The notes under the pieces were generated by a model, which was not told where the DNA came from, did not search any database, and saw nothing but the letters and a program-made list of their open reading frames with translations. From NCBI RefSeq assembly GCF_016757215.1, contig NZ_JAESIY010000003.1:372001-436000 (forward strand): a DNA stretch of 64,000 nucleotides. Reading direction: 5' to 3'. This stretch comes from Fulvivirga sediminis (GTDB lineage: Bacteria > Bacteroidota > Bacteroidia > Cytophagales > Cyclobacteriaceae). Below, in pieces: positions 16,450 through 28,148 of this stretch; position 1 is the first letter of the stretch, and every line of letters starts with the position of its first letter. The position numbers and the translations under genes are program-made.

Positions 16450-17718
16450 ATGAAAACGTCCATAAAATTAGCATTAGTGATCTTTTTCGCTGGCTTAGCT
16501 AGCTTAGGATACGCCCAAGAAAATAGAGAATTACAGTTTTACCGTCCGGCAGGTAGAGCAGGGGTAAATGTTTTTGAAACAGGAAAGCAAGATACTGTAC
16601 CATACACCGGTATGAAAGTAAGAGTAGGGGGAGATTTTGCTATGCAATTTCAAGCGCTTGACCAGTCAAATGCAGGAGATAGCCTGGTAGATTTAGGAAC
16701 TAACCTGAACTTACCCAATGCCAACTTAAACATAGATGTTCAACTCTATGATGGGGTTAGAATGCACTTAAGAACTTATCTTTCTGCAAGACACCACGAA
16801 GAATCTTGGGTGAAAGGTGGCCACATCCAAATGGATAAATTAGACTTCATTAAACCGGGGTTCTTAGAAGGAGTAATGAAATACACTACCATAAGAATTG
16901 GTTTGGATGAGTTTAACTACGGAGATGCCCACTTCAGAAGAAGTGATAATGCTAGAGCTATTTATAACCCATTTGTAGGTAACTACATTATGGATGCTTT
17001 CTCTACTGAGGCTTTTGCTGAAGTAACAGGTCAGTACAACGGATTCTTAGCAGTAGTAGGTATTACAAATGGTAAACTTAACCAAAATGTGGTAGTGGAT
17101 GATAATACTGACAACAAGCTTTCTTTCTTCGGAAAATTAGGTTACGATAAGCAGTTGAATGATGATTTAAGAGTAAGGTTAACAGGTTCACTATACACTA
17201 ACCAAGGTAAGTCTAATGGAGCCTTCCTTTATGGTGGTGACCGTGGTGGAGCAAGATATTACTATGTAATGCACACAGTAGGTGAAGGAGGAACTGACTT
17301 CGACGGTAGATTAAATCCTATTAGAAATAGAGGAAATGCACAGTTAACTGCCTTTCAAATCAATCCCTTTGTGAAATATCAAGGACTTGAGTTCTTCGGT
17401 ATCTATGAGCATACTTCTGATGGTGTAGCAGACGGAGGATTTACTCAACTAGCTGCTGAATTAATCTACAGATTTGGAGGTGATGATCAACTATATGTAG
17501 GAGGTAGATATAATACTGTAAGTGGAGAGTTTAATGATGGAGCACCAACTTCTACAGTAAATAGATTTAATATAGGTGGAGGATGGTATTTAACAGACAA
17601 TATCATGGCTAAAGTGGAGTATGTTAACCAACAATACGAAGATGATGGCTGGATTGGAACTAAATATCAAGACGGAAAATTTGATGGCTTTAATGTAGAG
17701 GCTGTAATAGGTTTCTAA
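16450..17718 (+). CDS. Outer-membrane beta-barrel protein, porin-like
   Basis: A 422-residue exported protein with a signal peptide ending LGYAQEN. The mature sequence shows alternating aromatic/polar strands and Gly/Asn/Asp-rich turns over its whole length (for example INPFVKYQGLEFFGIYEHTS). It ends in phenylalanine after a strand-like segment (FDGFNVEAVIGF), as expected for an outer-membrane barrel. I do not recognise the exact family. It follows yceI and is closed by a strong terminator. Confidence 0.78.
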   Translation: MKTSIKLALVIFFAGLASLGYAQENRELQFYRPAGRAGVNVFETGKQDTVPYTGMKVRVGGDFAMQFQALDQSNAGDSLVDLGTNLNLPNANLNIDVQLYDGVRMHLRTYLSARHHEESWVKGGHIQMDKLDFIKPGFLEGVMKYTTIRIGLDEFNYGDAHFRRSDNARAIYNPFVGNYIMDAFSTEAFAEVTGQYNGFLAVVGITNGKLNQNVVVDDNTDNKLSFFGKLGYDKQLNDDLRVRLTGSLYTNQGKSNGAFLYGGDRGGARYYYVMHTVGEGGTDFDGRLNPIRNRGNAQLTAFQINPFVKYQGLEFFGIYEHTSDGVADGGFTQLAAELIYRFGGDDQLYVGGRYNTVSGEFNDGAPTSTVNRFNIGGGWYLTDNIMAKVEYVNQQYEDDGWIGTKYQDGKFDGFNVEAVIGF

Positions 17719-17737
17719 ATAGTTAGCGTTTAGGTAG

Positions 17738-17761
17738 AAAAAGGGGCTTCGGCCCCTTTTT
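17738..17761 (+). terminator. Rho-independent terminator after the porin-like gene
   Basis: GGGGC (17743-17747), a TTCG tetraloop and GCCCC (17752-17756) are flanked by A5 and T5, giving a compact terminator. Confidence 0.95.
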
Positions 17762-17850
17762 GCATTTATTCTTACTAATAACTTTTTACTAAAGCAGCAG
17801 TTTTTCCTATTATTACTAGTTTTGGTAATTGTTAACTAATTAATCTCGTG

Positions 17851-19425
17851 ATGAAAATTATACTAGCATTATTTGTTTTAAGTGTATTCTCAATACAGAG
17901 TATACTTGCTCAAAAGCCTCATTCTGTGAGTCTTACCATACAGAATGGCAAGATAGAAGGCTTTAATGACCAAAAGGAGCATGTCGATAAGTTTTTAGGT
18001 ATTCCATATGCACAGCCGCCTGTTGGAGATCTTCGGTGGAAAGCACCACAGCCATTAGAAAAATGGAAAGGCACCAAAGAGGTGAAAAAATTTGGAGCCA
18101 CCCCCGTACAGACCGATGTTTTCGGAGATATTGTATTTCGCTCTGAAGAGATGAGTGAAGATTGTCTATACCTCAATGTCTGGGCTCCAGAAGATAGAAA
18201 GAAGAACGATGCTTTACCTGTGTTGGTTTACTTTTATGGAGGTGGTTATGTTGCTGGTGGCAGCTCAGAGCCTCGCTATGACGGGGCTTCTATGGCTCAA
18301 AAAGGAATAGTGGTTATTACTGTGAATTATAGACTTAATCTTTTCGGGTTCTTTGCACACCCGGAACTGAGCGCAGAGGCCTCTTATAAGGCATCTGGCA
18401 ATTACGGTTTGTTAGATCAGGCAGCAGCTTTACAGTGGGTGAAAGACAATATTAAGGCCTTTGGCGGAGACCCCGATAAAGTGACTATAGCCGGAGAATC
18501 AGCTGGTTCTATTTCGGTAAGTTCACAAATGGCTTCTCCACTATCTCGTCATTTAATAGCTGGAGCTATAGGTGAGAGTGGTGCTGCCATTAATCCTACT
18601 CTTTCTCCTGTTTCTTTGAAAGAAGCAGAGACCATAGGAATGGAATTCGCTACTAAAGCGGGTTATAAGTCATTGAAAGAATTACGTAATGCAAGTACAG
18701 ATGAAATATTTGAAAAGTATAAAAAATCTGGTTTGTTTGGTTTTCCTTCAGTAATAGATGGCTATTTCTTTCCCAAAACATTGCCTGAAATATTTAATGC
18801 CGGCGAGCAGGCTCAGGTACCTTTATTATTAGGATGGAATTCTGCCGAAATACCAGGTATTGCCTTTATGCAGGGGCAGCCTTATACAGAGGAAGCATAT
18901 ATTAAAAATGTAAAACAAGCTTACCCAACTGATTACGAAGAGGTGCTTAAATTATACCCGCATACCAGTAAAGAGGAAATAGAACTTTCGGCTACCGCTT
19001 TAGCATCTGACAGGTTTATATCTTACAGTACATGGAAGTGGTTTGATCTTCATCGTAAAAATAGTGATCAGCCAGTGTACAGGTATTTGTTTTCGCAAAT
19101 AAGACCCAAAGGACCTAATGAAAAGCAAGCCCCCATCGGAGCTCCACATGCTTCTGAGATACCCTATTGCATGGGTAACCTACGTTTAATGGATGATTTT
19201 AAATGGACAGAGGATGATAAGAAGACATCAGAAGTGATGCAGCAGTTCTTTGCCAATTTTATTAAAACTGGTGATCCTAATAATGGTAGTGTCCCGCAAT
19301 GGCCGGCTGCTGAGGCAGAAGATGGTACTCCTCCGGTTATGATTATCAATGCTGAATCTCAGGTAGAAGAAGCTCAGAATGATGCCCGATATGAATTTTT
19401 AGATCGTGCTTACGGCAATGATTAA
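17851..19425 (+). CDS. Type B carboxylesterase/lipase family protein, exported
   Basis: About 524 residues with a signal peptide ending SILAQKP. The alpha/beta-hydrolase fold of the type B carboxylesterase family is clear: FLGIPYAQPPVGDLRWK near residue 50, EDCLYLNVWAPE, the GGGY oxyanion segment and the nucleophile elbow GESAG with Ser217. The catalytic His is probably in the APHASEIPY segment. The substrate is unknown. I chose the ATG at 17851 over the GTG at 17848. It stands alone, with a bidirectional terminator after it. Confidence 0.92.
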   Translation: MKIILALFVLSVFSIQSILAQKPHSVSLTIQNGKIEGFNDQKEHVDKFLGIPYAQPPVGDLRWKAPQPLEKWKGTKEVKKFGATPVQTDVFGDIVFRSEEMSEDCLYLNVWAPEDRKKNDALPVLVYFYGGGYVAGGSSEPRYDGASMAQKGIVVITVNYRLNLFGFFAHPELSAEASYKASGNYGLLDQAAALQWVKDNIKAFGGDPDKVTIAGESAGSISVSSQMASPLSRHLIAGAIGESGAAINPTLSPVSLKEAETIGMEFATKAGYKSLKELRNASTDEIFEKYKKSGLFGFPSVIDGYFFPKTLPEIFNAGEQAQVPLLLGWNSAEIPGIAFMQGQPYTEEAYIKNVKQAYPTDYEEVLKLYPHTSKEEIELSATALASDRFISYSTWKWFDLHRKNSDQPVYRYLFSQIRPKGPNEKQAPIGAPHASEIPYCMGNLRLMDDFKWTEDDKKTSEVMQQFFANFIKTGDPNNGSVPQWPAAEAEDGTPPVMIINAESQVEEAQNDARYEFLDRAYGND

Positions 19426-19440
19426 TAATTTTCATCAAAA

Positions 19441-19476
19441 AAATAGGCTGGTGATAATCACCAGCCTATTTTTTTG
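19441..19476. terminator. Bidirectional terminator between esterase and SulP genes
   Basis: AAATAGGCTGGTGA (19441-19454) pairs with the sequence starting TCACCAGCC at 19458, with a 3-nt loop and runs of A and T on the two sides. It can end both convergent transcripts. Confidence 0.93.
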
Positions 19477-19488
19477 CATTCTTATTGA

Positions 19489-21021
19489 TTATGCCAGTTT
19501 ATCAGTGGCGAGATGGTAGTCAGGGTCTTCCATAACGTTCACATCTATAATTCGGTCTGCATTTTTTAATAGCTCCTTACAGTCTGGGCTGAGGTGTTTT
19601 AAATGAACTGTTTTTCCAGCTTTTTGGTAGCGTTCGGTAATTTTATTTAAAGCCTCTATAGCCGACATATCTACCACGCGGCTTTCTGCAAAATCTATGA
19701 TCACTTCTTTTGGATCATTAGCAATGTCAAACTTATCGTTGAAGGCCGTTATAGATCCGAAGAATAATGGTCCTTTTATTTCATAGTGTTTCACACCATT
19801 AGCATCAATGCTTTTTCTGGCCCTAATGCGTTTGGCATTGTCCCAAGCAAATACGAGAGCAGCTATAATAACCCCTATGATAACGGCAAGAGCCAGGTTA
19901 TGAAGTACTATAGTCACTAGCGTAACCATTACCATCACAAATATGTCTGACTTAGGCATCTTGTTAAAGATCTTTAAACTGGCCCACTCAAAAGTACCTA
20001 TAGATACCATGATCATAAGTCCTGTAAGGGCTGCCATAGGTAGTTTTCCTACCAGGTTAGCGCCAAACATAATAAACATAAGGAGTAATACAGAAGCTAC
20101 TATACCAGACAGTCTTGCTCTGGCACCGTTAGATATATTAATAAGACTTTGACCGAGCATAGCACAACCTCCCATACCTGAGAAAAAGCCGGAGGCTACA
20201 TTAGCCATACCTTGAGCTACAGCTTCTTTATTTCCACGTCCTCTTGTTTCAGTAATTTCATCAATAATATCTAGTGTAAGTAAACTTTCTATAAGCCCTA
20301 CACCTGCCATAATTAAGGCATATGGAAATATGACCTTTAAGGTTTCAAAACTGTATATAATATTGGGGATGTGGAAAGGAGGGAAGCCTCCCTCTATGGA
20401 AGCCAAATCACCTACTGTTTTGGTACTAATGTTAAAAGCGGCTACTATACCAAAAATGGCAAAAATGGCTACTAAAGAGGCCGGAACTACCTTAGTTATT
20501 TTTGGTAACCCCCAGATAATTAGCATGGTTATTAAAACTAAACCCAGCATGATATAAAGAGGCTCACCAGTAAGCCAGTTCCCATCTGCGTCTTTAAACT
20601 GGGCTAGTTGTGCTGTGAAAATGATAAATGCCAGTCCGTTTACAAAACCGTATACCACAGGTTGTGGAACCAGACGAATTAGTTTGCCAAGCTTAAGGAA
20701 ACCTGCAGCCATTTGTATAAGGCCTGCCAGCACCACAGTGGCAAAAATGTATTCTACGCCATGGCTAACCGCCAATGAGGCGATTACCACCGCTACAGCT
20801 CCGGTGGCACCAGAGATCTGGCCGGGTCGTCCTCCAAAAATAGAGGTGATAAGGCCCATTACAAAAGCTGCATATAAGCCTGTGAGTGGTGAAAGTTTAG
20901 CCATTAGCGCAAAGGCCACGGCTTCTGGTATAAGGGCGATAGCAACGGTCATACCAGAAAGTACTTCCGTTTTGTAGTCTACACGTTGTGTAAGATCAAA
21001 AAGGTTGAGATACTTTTTCAT
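19489..21021 (-). CDS. SulP family inorganic anion transporter
   Basis: A 510-residue inner-membrane permease: a hydrophobic SulP core of about 10-14 helices (residues 20-395), then a C-terminal STAS domain (about 410-500, with FGSITAFNDKF and VIDFAESRVVDMSAIEAL). The N-terminal signature AIPEAVAFALMAKLSPLTGLY is characteristic. The family carries sulfate, bicarbonate or other anions; the substrate cannot be told from sequence. It is divergent from the Nudix-type regulator. Confidence 0.94.
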   Translation of the reverse strand: MKKYLNLFDLTQRVDYKTEVLSGMTVAIALIPEAVAFALMAKLSPLTGLYAAFVMGLITSIFGGRPGQISGATGAVAVVIASLAVSHGVEYIFATVVLAGLIQMAAGFLKLGKLIRLVPQPVVYGFVNGLAFIIFTAQLAQFKDADGNWLTGEPLYIMLGLVLITMLIIWGLPKITKVVPASLVAIFAIFGIVAAFNISTKTVGDLASIEGGFPPFHIPNIIYSFETLKVIFPYALIMAGVGLIESLLTLDIIDEITETRGRGNKEAVAQGMANVASGFFSGMGGCAMLGQSLINISNGARARLSGIVASVLLLMFIMFGANLVGKLPMAALTGLMIMVSIGTFEWASLKIFNKMPKSDIFVMVMVTLVTIVLHNLALAVIIGVIIAALVFAWDNAKRIRARKSIDANGVKHYEIKGPLFFGSITAFNDKFDIANDPKEVIIDFAESRVVDMSAIEALNKITERYQKAGKTVHLKHLSPDCKELLKNADRIIDVNVMEDPDYHLATDKLA

Positions 21022-21341
21022 TTATAAAAGTTCAAATAAAAAGGATGTATTATATACTTATTAGGAAATAGCGTATTATGATAAATATGAAATCAGCAAA
21101 ATATTCATGCGGATGCTAATGCATCAGTGCGGAGTAGAAGTTGAAGTGAATATCGCTTTTAGAGTCATATTTTAAAATTATTGAAATGCGAAGGTACTAC
21201 TTTTAATTAAATAAAGAAGATTATAGTATTATTTATTGAATCAGAAAAGAGTTAATACCTTTCAACTTTATCTATATGATATATAAGTTATTAGAGAATG
21301 TCTTAAAATTTCGGCACCTTTGTGGTTAAATAAGCAATAAG
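21022..21341. other. Divergent intergenic region between SulP and the Nudix-type regulator
   Basis: This 320-bp AT-rich region has no open frame of note. On the minus strand a promoter-like TACCTTCG (21196 to 21189) could serve the SulP gene. A small palindrome, GATGC-TAAT-GCATC, lies at 21112-21125. Confidence 0.4.
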
Positions 21342-22091
21342 GTGTATAAGATTAATACTATTAATTTTCATTCTGGCGTTTCTCTTGATTGTGTTATTTT
21401 CGGGTTCCAAGATAATCAGCTCAAAGTGCTCTTGATGAAGTTGAAAAACAAGGACGTCTGGGCACTGCCTGGTGGGTTTGTTAGAAAGGATAAAGATGTT
21501 GATGATGAAGCCAAAGCTGTTCTTCAAGAGAGAACTGGCCTGACTGATATTTTTTTACATCAGTTTCATTCCTTCGGTAGTGTGAGTAGGCAGGATCCAA
21601 AACATGCTTCTGATTTAGTAGAAATGGGAGTGATAGACCCTACCATGGAGGAATGGTTTAAGCAGCGCTATGTTTCTATAGGTTATTATGCCTTAGTAGA
21701 ATATTCCAAAGTAAAGCTGCCGATACCCGACGCTACTTCTGATTATTGTAGCTGGGTGCCTATAAATGATCTTCCAAAATTAGTTATAGACCATGAGTCC
21801 ATTATAGGAAAAGCACATCAAACCTTAAAGAAGGAATTAAACTATCAACCCATAGGATTCAACCTTCTGCCAGAATTATTTACTATGCCAGAACTACAGG
21901 CTTTATACGAAACATTATTGCAAAGCAAGCTTGATAGACGAAATTTCAGGAGAAAAATGCTAGCCTACGGCATATTAATAGATACTAATCAGAAAAGGGA
22001 AGGGGTAGGTCATAAGGCTCCTATACTGTACAGATTTGATTTGGAAAAGTATTTTTCCGCTATTAAAGATGGGTTCAGCTCAGGTTGGTAG
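21342..22091 (+). CDS. Nudix-domain transcriptional regulator (NrtR/AraR-like)
   Basis: A 249-residue protein with a Nudix-fold N-terminal domain (about 10-145) and a C-terminal winged-helix region (about 160-240). The Nudix box is degenerate: LPGGFVRKDKDVDDEAK and then LQERTGL in place of REL-EE-G. Catalysis is therefore unlikely, and the domain probably senses a ligand. This layout is that of NrtR-type regulators, which in Bacteroidota often control sugar utilisation genes. The start is GTG at 21342; an in-frame stop at 21327 leaves no upstream ATG. It precedes a sugar porter and manA on the same strand, its likely targets. Confidence 0.85.
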   Translation: MYKINTINFHSGVSLDCVIFGFQDNQLKVLLMKLKNKDVWALPGGFVRKDKDVDDEAKAVLQERTGLTDIFLHQFHSFGSVSRQDPKHASDLVEMGVIDPTMEEWFKQRYVSIGYYALVEYSKVKLPIPDATSDYCSWVPINDLPKLVIDHESIIGKAHQTLKKELNYQPIGFNLLPELFTMPELQALYETLLQSKLDRRNFRRKMLAYGILIDTNQKREGVGHKAPILYRFDLEKYFSAIKDGFSSGW

Positions 22092-22151
22092 TATAAGATT
22101 CTGGTTTATTAAAACGATTTAGCTTAAAAATATTTAAATTTATGCCAATGT

Positions 22152-22166
22152 ATTACCTTTGGTAAT
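22152..22166 (+). promoter_or_regulatory. Perfect palindrome overlapping a promoter-like box, candidate operator of the porter-manA unit
   Basis: ATTACC (22152-22157), a TTT spacer and GGTAAT (22161-22166) form a perfect 15-bp inverted repeat 26 bp before the porter ATG. The same bases contain TACCTTTG (22154-22161), which matches the Bacteroidota -7 consensus TAnnTTTG, so a bound regulator would block the promoter. The adjacent Nudix-type regulator is the obvious candidate. The -33 element is weak. Confidence 0.5.
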
Positions 22167-22192
22167 CGATTGAATACTTATTACTAATACTT

Positions 22193-23557
22193 ATGAATAA
22201 AAATACGAATGCGTTAGCCATACTTACGCTGTTGTTCTTTATGTGGGGTTTTATAACCTCCATGAATGACATTCTTATTCCTTACATGAAGGAGGTCTTT
22301 GAACTATCAAACTTTCAGTCTTTACTGGTACAAAGTGCTTTCTTTCTGGCTTATTTTATTGGTTCTTTAGCGTATTTTATAGCGTCTCTTAGTTTAGGCG
22401 ATCCTATTAATAAAATTGGTTATAAAAAGACCATTACTTTTGGTTTGATTTTATCAAGTATAGGTTGTCTATTGTTTGTGCCTGCTTCTATGGCTGAAGC
22501 ATATGGCTTATTCTTGTTAGCCCTGTTTGTGCTTGGTTTAGGATTAACAGTTTTACAAATATCATGTAACCCTATCGTAATTCTTTTGGGTAAGCCCGAA
22601 ACAGCTTCTGGAAGACTGAACTTAACTCAGGCATTTAATTCGTTAGGTACTACTTTAGCTCCTGTAGTAGGAGGCTTTTTTATATTTAAGTTTTTTGCCA
22701 CTGATGGTGTGCTTACCGCCGAAAACGTAAAAATGCCATATTTAATGCTGAGCGGATTGTTCATAGTTGTGGCCTTGTTATTTTCTCTTAGTAAGATTCC
22801 TTCTTTTAAAAATGATGATGATACCAATCATGGTTTTACTATTTTAAAATTTGCTCAGGTAAGATGGGGGATGTTGGGTATCTTTTGCTATGTAGGAGCA
22901 GAAGTGGCCGTAGGTAGTTTAATGATAGGGTATTTAGGGTACGAAAATGTTTTAGGCCTTGATCATTTGGAAGCTAGCAAATACCTGGCTTACTACTATT
23001 GGGGTGGTGCCATGATCGGCCGCTTTTTAGGAGGGATCAATATTAACGACGAGCCTATAAAGAAGAAGATCTTATTGTCACTAGGTATAATAGCTTTAAT
23101 AACTCCGCTTATAGTATACTTGTCTGGTTTACATATTAGTGAAATGTGGCCTTATTTTATATTTATAGGCATCAACCTTATTCTTTTCCTTTTGATAGGT
23201 AAAAATGATAGATTGATGCTGGGTGTATTTGCACTAGTGAATATCTCATTCCTGGTAATTACTATCTTAGAAGTACCCGGTATGATGGTGTGGCCTATTT
23301 TATCTATTGGTTTGTTTAACTCCATTATGTGGTCAAATGTATTTTCTTTATCTACTCAAGGCTTAGGGAAATATACCAGTCAGGGATCATCTTTATTAAT
23401 TATGGCTATTTTAGGAGGGGCAATCATTCCGCCACTTCAAGGGCTGGTAGCAGATCATTTTACTTTGGGATATTCATTTTTAATACCTGTAATTTGTTAC
23501 TTCTACCTGTTTCTATACAGTGTTCGTTATAACAAAATTTATACGCAAATCGACTAA
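22193..23557 (+). CDS. Sugar MFS transporter, FucP (fucose/glucose/galactose:H+ symporter) family
   Basis: A 454-residue inner-membrane protein with about 12 helices. The start (FFMWGFITSMNDILIPYMK) is the signature of the FucP/GluP branch of the major facilitator superfamily, which imports hexoses with protons. The segments LQISCNPIVILLGKPETASGRL and LNLTQAFNSLGTTLAP also fit. The presence of manA 11 bp downstream suggests mannose, glucose or fructose as substrate. Control by the upstream Nudix-type regulator is inferred. Confidence 0.92.
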   Translation: MNKNTNALAILTLLFFMWGFITSMNDILIPYMKEVFELSNFQSLLVQSAFFLAYFIGSLAYFIASLSLGDPINKIGYKKTITFGLILSSIGCLLFVPASMAEAYGLFLLALFVLGLGLTVLQISCNPIVILLGKPETASGRLNLTQAFNSLGTTLAPVVGGFFIFKFFATDGVLTAENVKMPYLMLSGLFIVVALLFSLSKIPSFKNDDDTNHGFTILKFAQVRWGMLGIFCYVGAEVAVGSLMIGYLGYENVLGLDHLEASKYLAYYYWGGAMIGRFLGGININDEPIKKKILLSLGIIALITPLIVYLSGLHISEMWPYFIFIGINLILFLLIGKNDRLMLGVFALVNISFLVITILEVPGMMVWPILSIGLFNSIMWSNVFSLSTQGLGKYTSQGSSLLIMAILGGAIIPPLQGLVADHFTLGYSFLIPVICYFYLFLYSVRYNKIYTQID

Positions 23558-23568
23558 CTTATTATTAT

Positions 23569-24558
23569 ATGTCAGAGCAATTGTATCCATTTAAGTTCAA
23601 GACCATTTTTAAAGATAAAATTTGGGGTGGTACAAAAATAAAAGATGTGCTTCATAAGGATTATTCTCCACTGCCAAACTGTGGAGAGACCTGGGAGCTT
23701 TCAGGAGTAGAAGGCAATGTTTCTTTTGTGGCCAATGGACCTCTGGAAGGCGAGCCACTTACTACGCTTATCGCTAACTATAAAGATAAACTCTTAGGTA
23801 AAAAGGTATATGAAACTTACGGAGGACAATTTCCGCTACTGATTAAGTTTATAGATGCCAATGAAGACCTTTCTATACAAGTTCATCCTGATGATAAGCT
23901 GGCTAAGGAAAGGCATAATTCTTTCGGGAAAACCGAAATGTGGTATATCATTCAAGCTGATGAAGACGCCACACTCATCACAGGCTTTAACCAAGAGGTA
24001 GACAAAGAATCTTATCTGGAACACTTCAATAGTGGAAAGCTAACCGATATACTCAATAAAGAAAAAGTGGCTGAAGATGATGTATTCTTTATACCTGCAG
24101 GTAGGGTACATACCATTGGAAAAGGAATAATGCTGGCAGAAATACAGCAGAGCTCTGATGTGACTTATCGTATTTATGACTTCGATAGAACTGATGATAA
24201 GGGAAACAAAAGAGAGCTGCACGTAGAAGAGGCTGTAGATGCTATTGATTATAAATTTTATGATGAATACAAATCTAACAAGCCTATAGAGCTGAATAAG
24301 AGTTCTGCTATTGTGGAATGTCCTTTCTTTGAGACCAATAGAATGGTGATTGATAGCGAAATGAAGAAAGATTATTCTTCTATAGATTCGTTTGTGATAT
24401 TGGTGTTTTTAGAAGGAGAAACTACTATTACTTCAGGAGATTTTAAGATGCAGGCCAAGCTTGGTGATGTGGTTCTTATTCCAGCAGAAATGGATGAGCT
24501 AATCCTTACTCCTTCAGGAAAAAGTAAAGTACTAGAAACTTATATTCCTAATTATTAG
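23569..24558 (+). CDS. manA: Type I mannose-6-phosphate isomerase
   Basis: A 329-residue cytoplasmic enzyme that interconverts mannose 6-phosphate and fructose 6-phosphate. The zinc site is visible: H106 in QVHPDD, E123 in GKTEMW and H181 in AGRVHTIG. The sequence PFKFKTIFKDKIWGG at the N-terminus is typical of the short bacterial form (about 320 residues). It follows the sugar porter by 11 bp and ends in a strong bidirectional terminator. Confidence 0.94.
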   Translation: MSEQLYPFKFKTIFKDKIWGGTKIKDVLHKDYSPLPNCGETWELSGVEGNVSFVANGPLEGEPLTTLIANYKDKLLGKKVYETYGGQFPLLIKFIDANEDLSIQVHPDDKLAKERHNSFGKTEMWYIIQADEDATLITGFNQEVDKESYLEHFNSGKLTDILNKEKVAEDDVFFIPAGRVHTIGKGIMLAEIQQSSDVTYRIYDFDRTDDKGNKRELHVEEAVDAIDYKFYDEYKSNKPIELNKSSAIVECPFFETNRMVIDSEMKKDYSSIDSFVILVFLEGETTITSGDFKMQAKLGDVVLIPAEMDELILTPSGKSKVLETYIPNY

Positions 24559-24575
24559 ATGATAGAATGAGATAT

Positions 24576-24605
24576 AAAAAAAGCAGCCATTGAGCTGCTT
24601 TTTTT
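24576..24605. terminator. Bidirectional terminator between manA and dapA
   Basis: A7-GCAGC (24576-24587) pairs with GCTGC-T7 (24594-24605) around a 6-nt loop. It serves the convergent manA and dapA transcripts. Confidence 0.95.
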
Positions 24606-24627
24606 ATGAATGATAGTGTAGAAATAC

Positions 24628-25515
24628 TTAAGCGGTTACTGCTTGTATTTCATTTAACCTTTTGGCTATTACTTCTTTTAATGACTGAGAAGCAGGGACA
24701 AGAGGTAGTCTTACGTGGTTTTCACAGATACCTAACTCTGCTAATAACTGTTTTATACCTACCGGACTGCTTTCACTATACATGTGAGGATTAATCTCTA
24801 ATAGTTTAAAGGCTTCTGTAGAAGCTTTCTGAAAATCACCTTGAGCAGCGGCTTCTTTAATGTTATGAAAAATGTTAGCAAAGGCATTGGCCAAAACAGA
24901 AATAACACCAGAAGCACCAATAGAATATAAGGGTACTGTCAGCATATCATCTCCAGAAATCAGCATGAAGTCTTCTGGTTTGTATTTACAGATAGTTAGC
25001 GCTTGCTCAATATTTCCAGAGGCATCTTTAACGCCAATAATATTATCGTGCTCTGCGAGTCTTAAAATAGTCTCGGCAGACATGTTTGAGCCTGTTCTAC
25101 CAGGAACATTATAAAGAATTACTGGCACAGGTGAGGAGTCAGCAATCTTAGTATAATGCTGAAAAATACCTTCTTGTGATGGCTTGCTATAATAAGGGCT
25201 TACAGAAAGTATGGCATCCACTCCTGTAAGATCAGTTTCTTTCGTAATTCTTAGCGTAGCATTGGTGTCATTTACACCAATTCCATATACAATAGGAAGG
25301 TTATCTTCATTGTTTTCCTTCGTGAAATCTAATATTTTGGCCTTGTCTGCCAGAGATATAGTGGAACCCTCTCCGGTGGTACCTAAGACTACATAGTAAT
25401 CTACCCCTTGCTTAGCGGTGTAAGAGAGCAGTCTTTTATAGCTTTGGTAATCTATGTTATCTTCTTTGTCAAAAGGGGTAACTAATGCTACGCCAGTTCC
25501 ATATAATTTAGACAT
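24628..25515 (-). CDS. dapA: 4-hydroxy-tetrahydrodipicolinate synthase
   Basis: A 295-residue cytoplasmic TIM-barrel enzyme that condenses pyruvate with aspartate semialdehyde in lysine and diaminopimelate synthesis. The Schiff-base Lys163 is in GVKDASGN, Tyr135 in YNVPGRTG, and the substrate loop GTTGEGSTIS lies near residue 45. Length is normal. It lies 7 bp after the DUF6913-like gene in the minus-strand group that includes ligA. Confidence 0.96.
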   Translation of the reverse strand: MSKLYGTGVALVTPFDKEDNIDYQSYKRLLSYTAKQGVDYYVVLGTTGEGSTISLADKAKILDFTKENNEDNLPIVYGIGVNDTNATLRITKETDLTGVDAILSVSPYYSKPSQEGIFQHYTKIADSSPVPVILYNVPGRTGSNMSAETILRLAEHDNIIGVKDASGNIEQALTICKYKPEDFMLISGDDMLTVPLYSIGASGVISVLANAFANIFHNIKEAAAQGDFQKASTEAFKLLEINPHMYSESSPVGIKQLLAELGICENHVRLPLVPASQSLKEVIAKRLNEIQAVTA

Positions 25516-25522
25516 GTTTATA

Positions 25523-26035
25523 TTAGTTCAATATTTTTGTATACTTATACATCTCATTTACAAGTTCACTTGTGCTATCGCTCCTTGTATTTATCATTAG
25601 CTCGAAAAACTGACTATCAGTTTCTTCATATTTGCCTACTCGGCATCGGGCCTTACTCAGAGCTAGAATGTTCTTGATGAGCAGGTTACTTTTCGTATCC
25701 AGATAAAAAAGGTAATCGAAAGTAGCGTTGACAAATTTATGAACTTGCTCTGCCGTAAAGTTACCCCAAAAACTGATATCTTTTGTAGTGAAAAAATCAA
25801 AAAGGAATTCGAAATTTTCTAACCCTTTAGGTAATAGAGTGAGAACTTTTACCTCTTTGCCATCATCTTCCAGAGACTTTTTAAACTCTTTCACTATGTG
25901 ATGTTTTCCCCAATCTTCACTGGTGTAGATAATGCCAATACTTCCAGCATCTTTATAGTTAGTGCTCAAACGTTTGGCTTTATTATTCTTCAGTATTGAG
26001 CTGGTTCTATATCCGAGTATTTTTTTATTCAACAT
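25523..26035 (-). CDS. Conserved Bacteroidota protein, DUF6913-like
   Basis: A 170-residue cytoplasmic protein with no known catalytic motif. The pattern GIIYTSEDWGKHH, then FWGNFTAEQVHKFVNATFDYLFYLD and ALSKARCRVGKYEE is one I associate with the DUF6913 family, which often sits next to dapA or ligA in this phylum. Function is unknown. It is 3 bp from ligA and 7 bp from dapA, so the three are likely co-transcribed. Confidence 0.75.
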   Translation of the reverse strand: MLNKKILGYRTSSILKNNKAKRLSTNYKDAGSIGIIYTSEDWGKHHIVKEFKKSLEDDGKEVKVLTLLPKGLENFEFLFDFFTTKDISFWGNFTAEQVHKFVNATFDYLFYLDTKSNLLIKNILALSKARCRVGKYEETDSQFFELMINTRSDSTSELVNEMYKYTKILN

Positions 26036-26038
26036 TCA

Positions 26039-28135
<2,097 letters not shown>

Positions 28136-28148
28136 TTATGAAATACTA

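Noticed and set aside
17798-17829. Second copy of the ATTACC/GGTAAT palindrome before the esterase gene
   Set aside because: ATTAC and GGTAAT occur there, but the spacing differs and one base of the left arm does not match, so it is not the same site.
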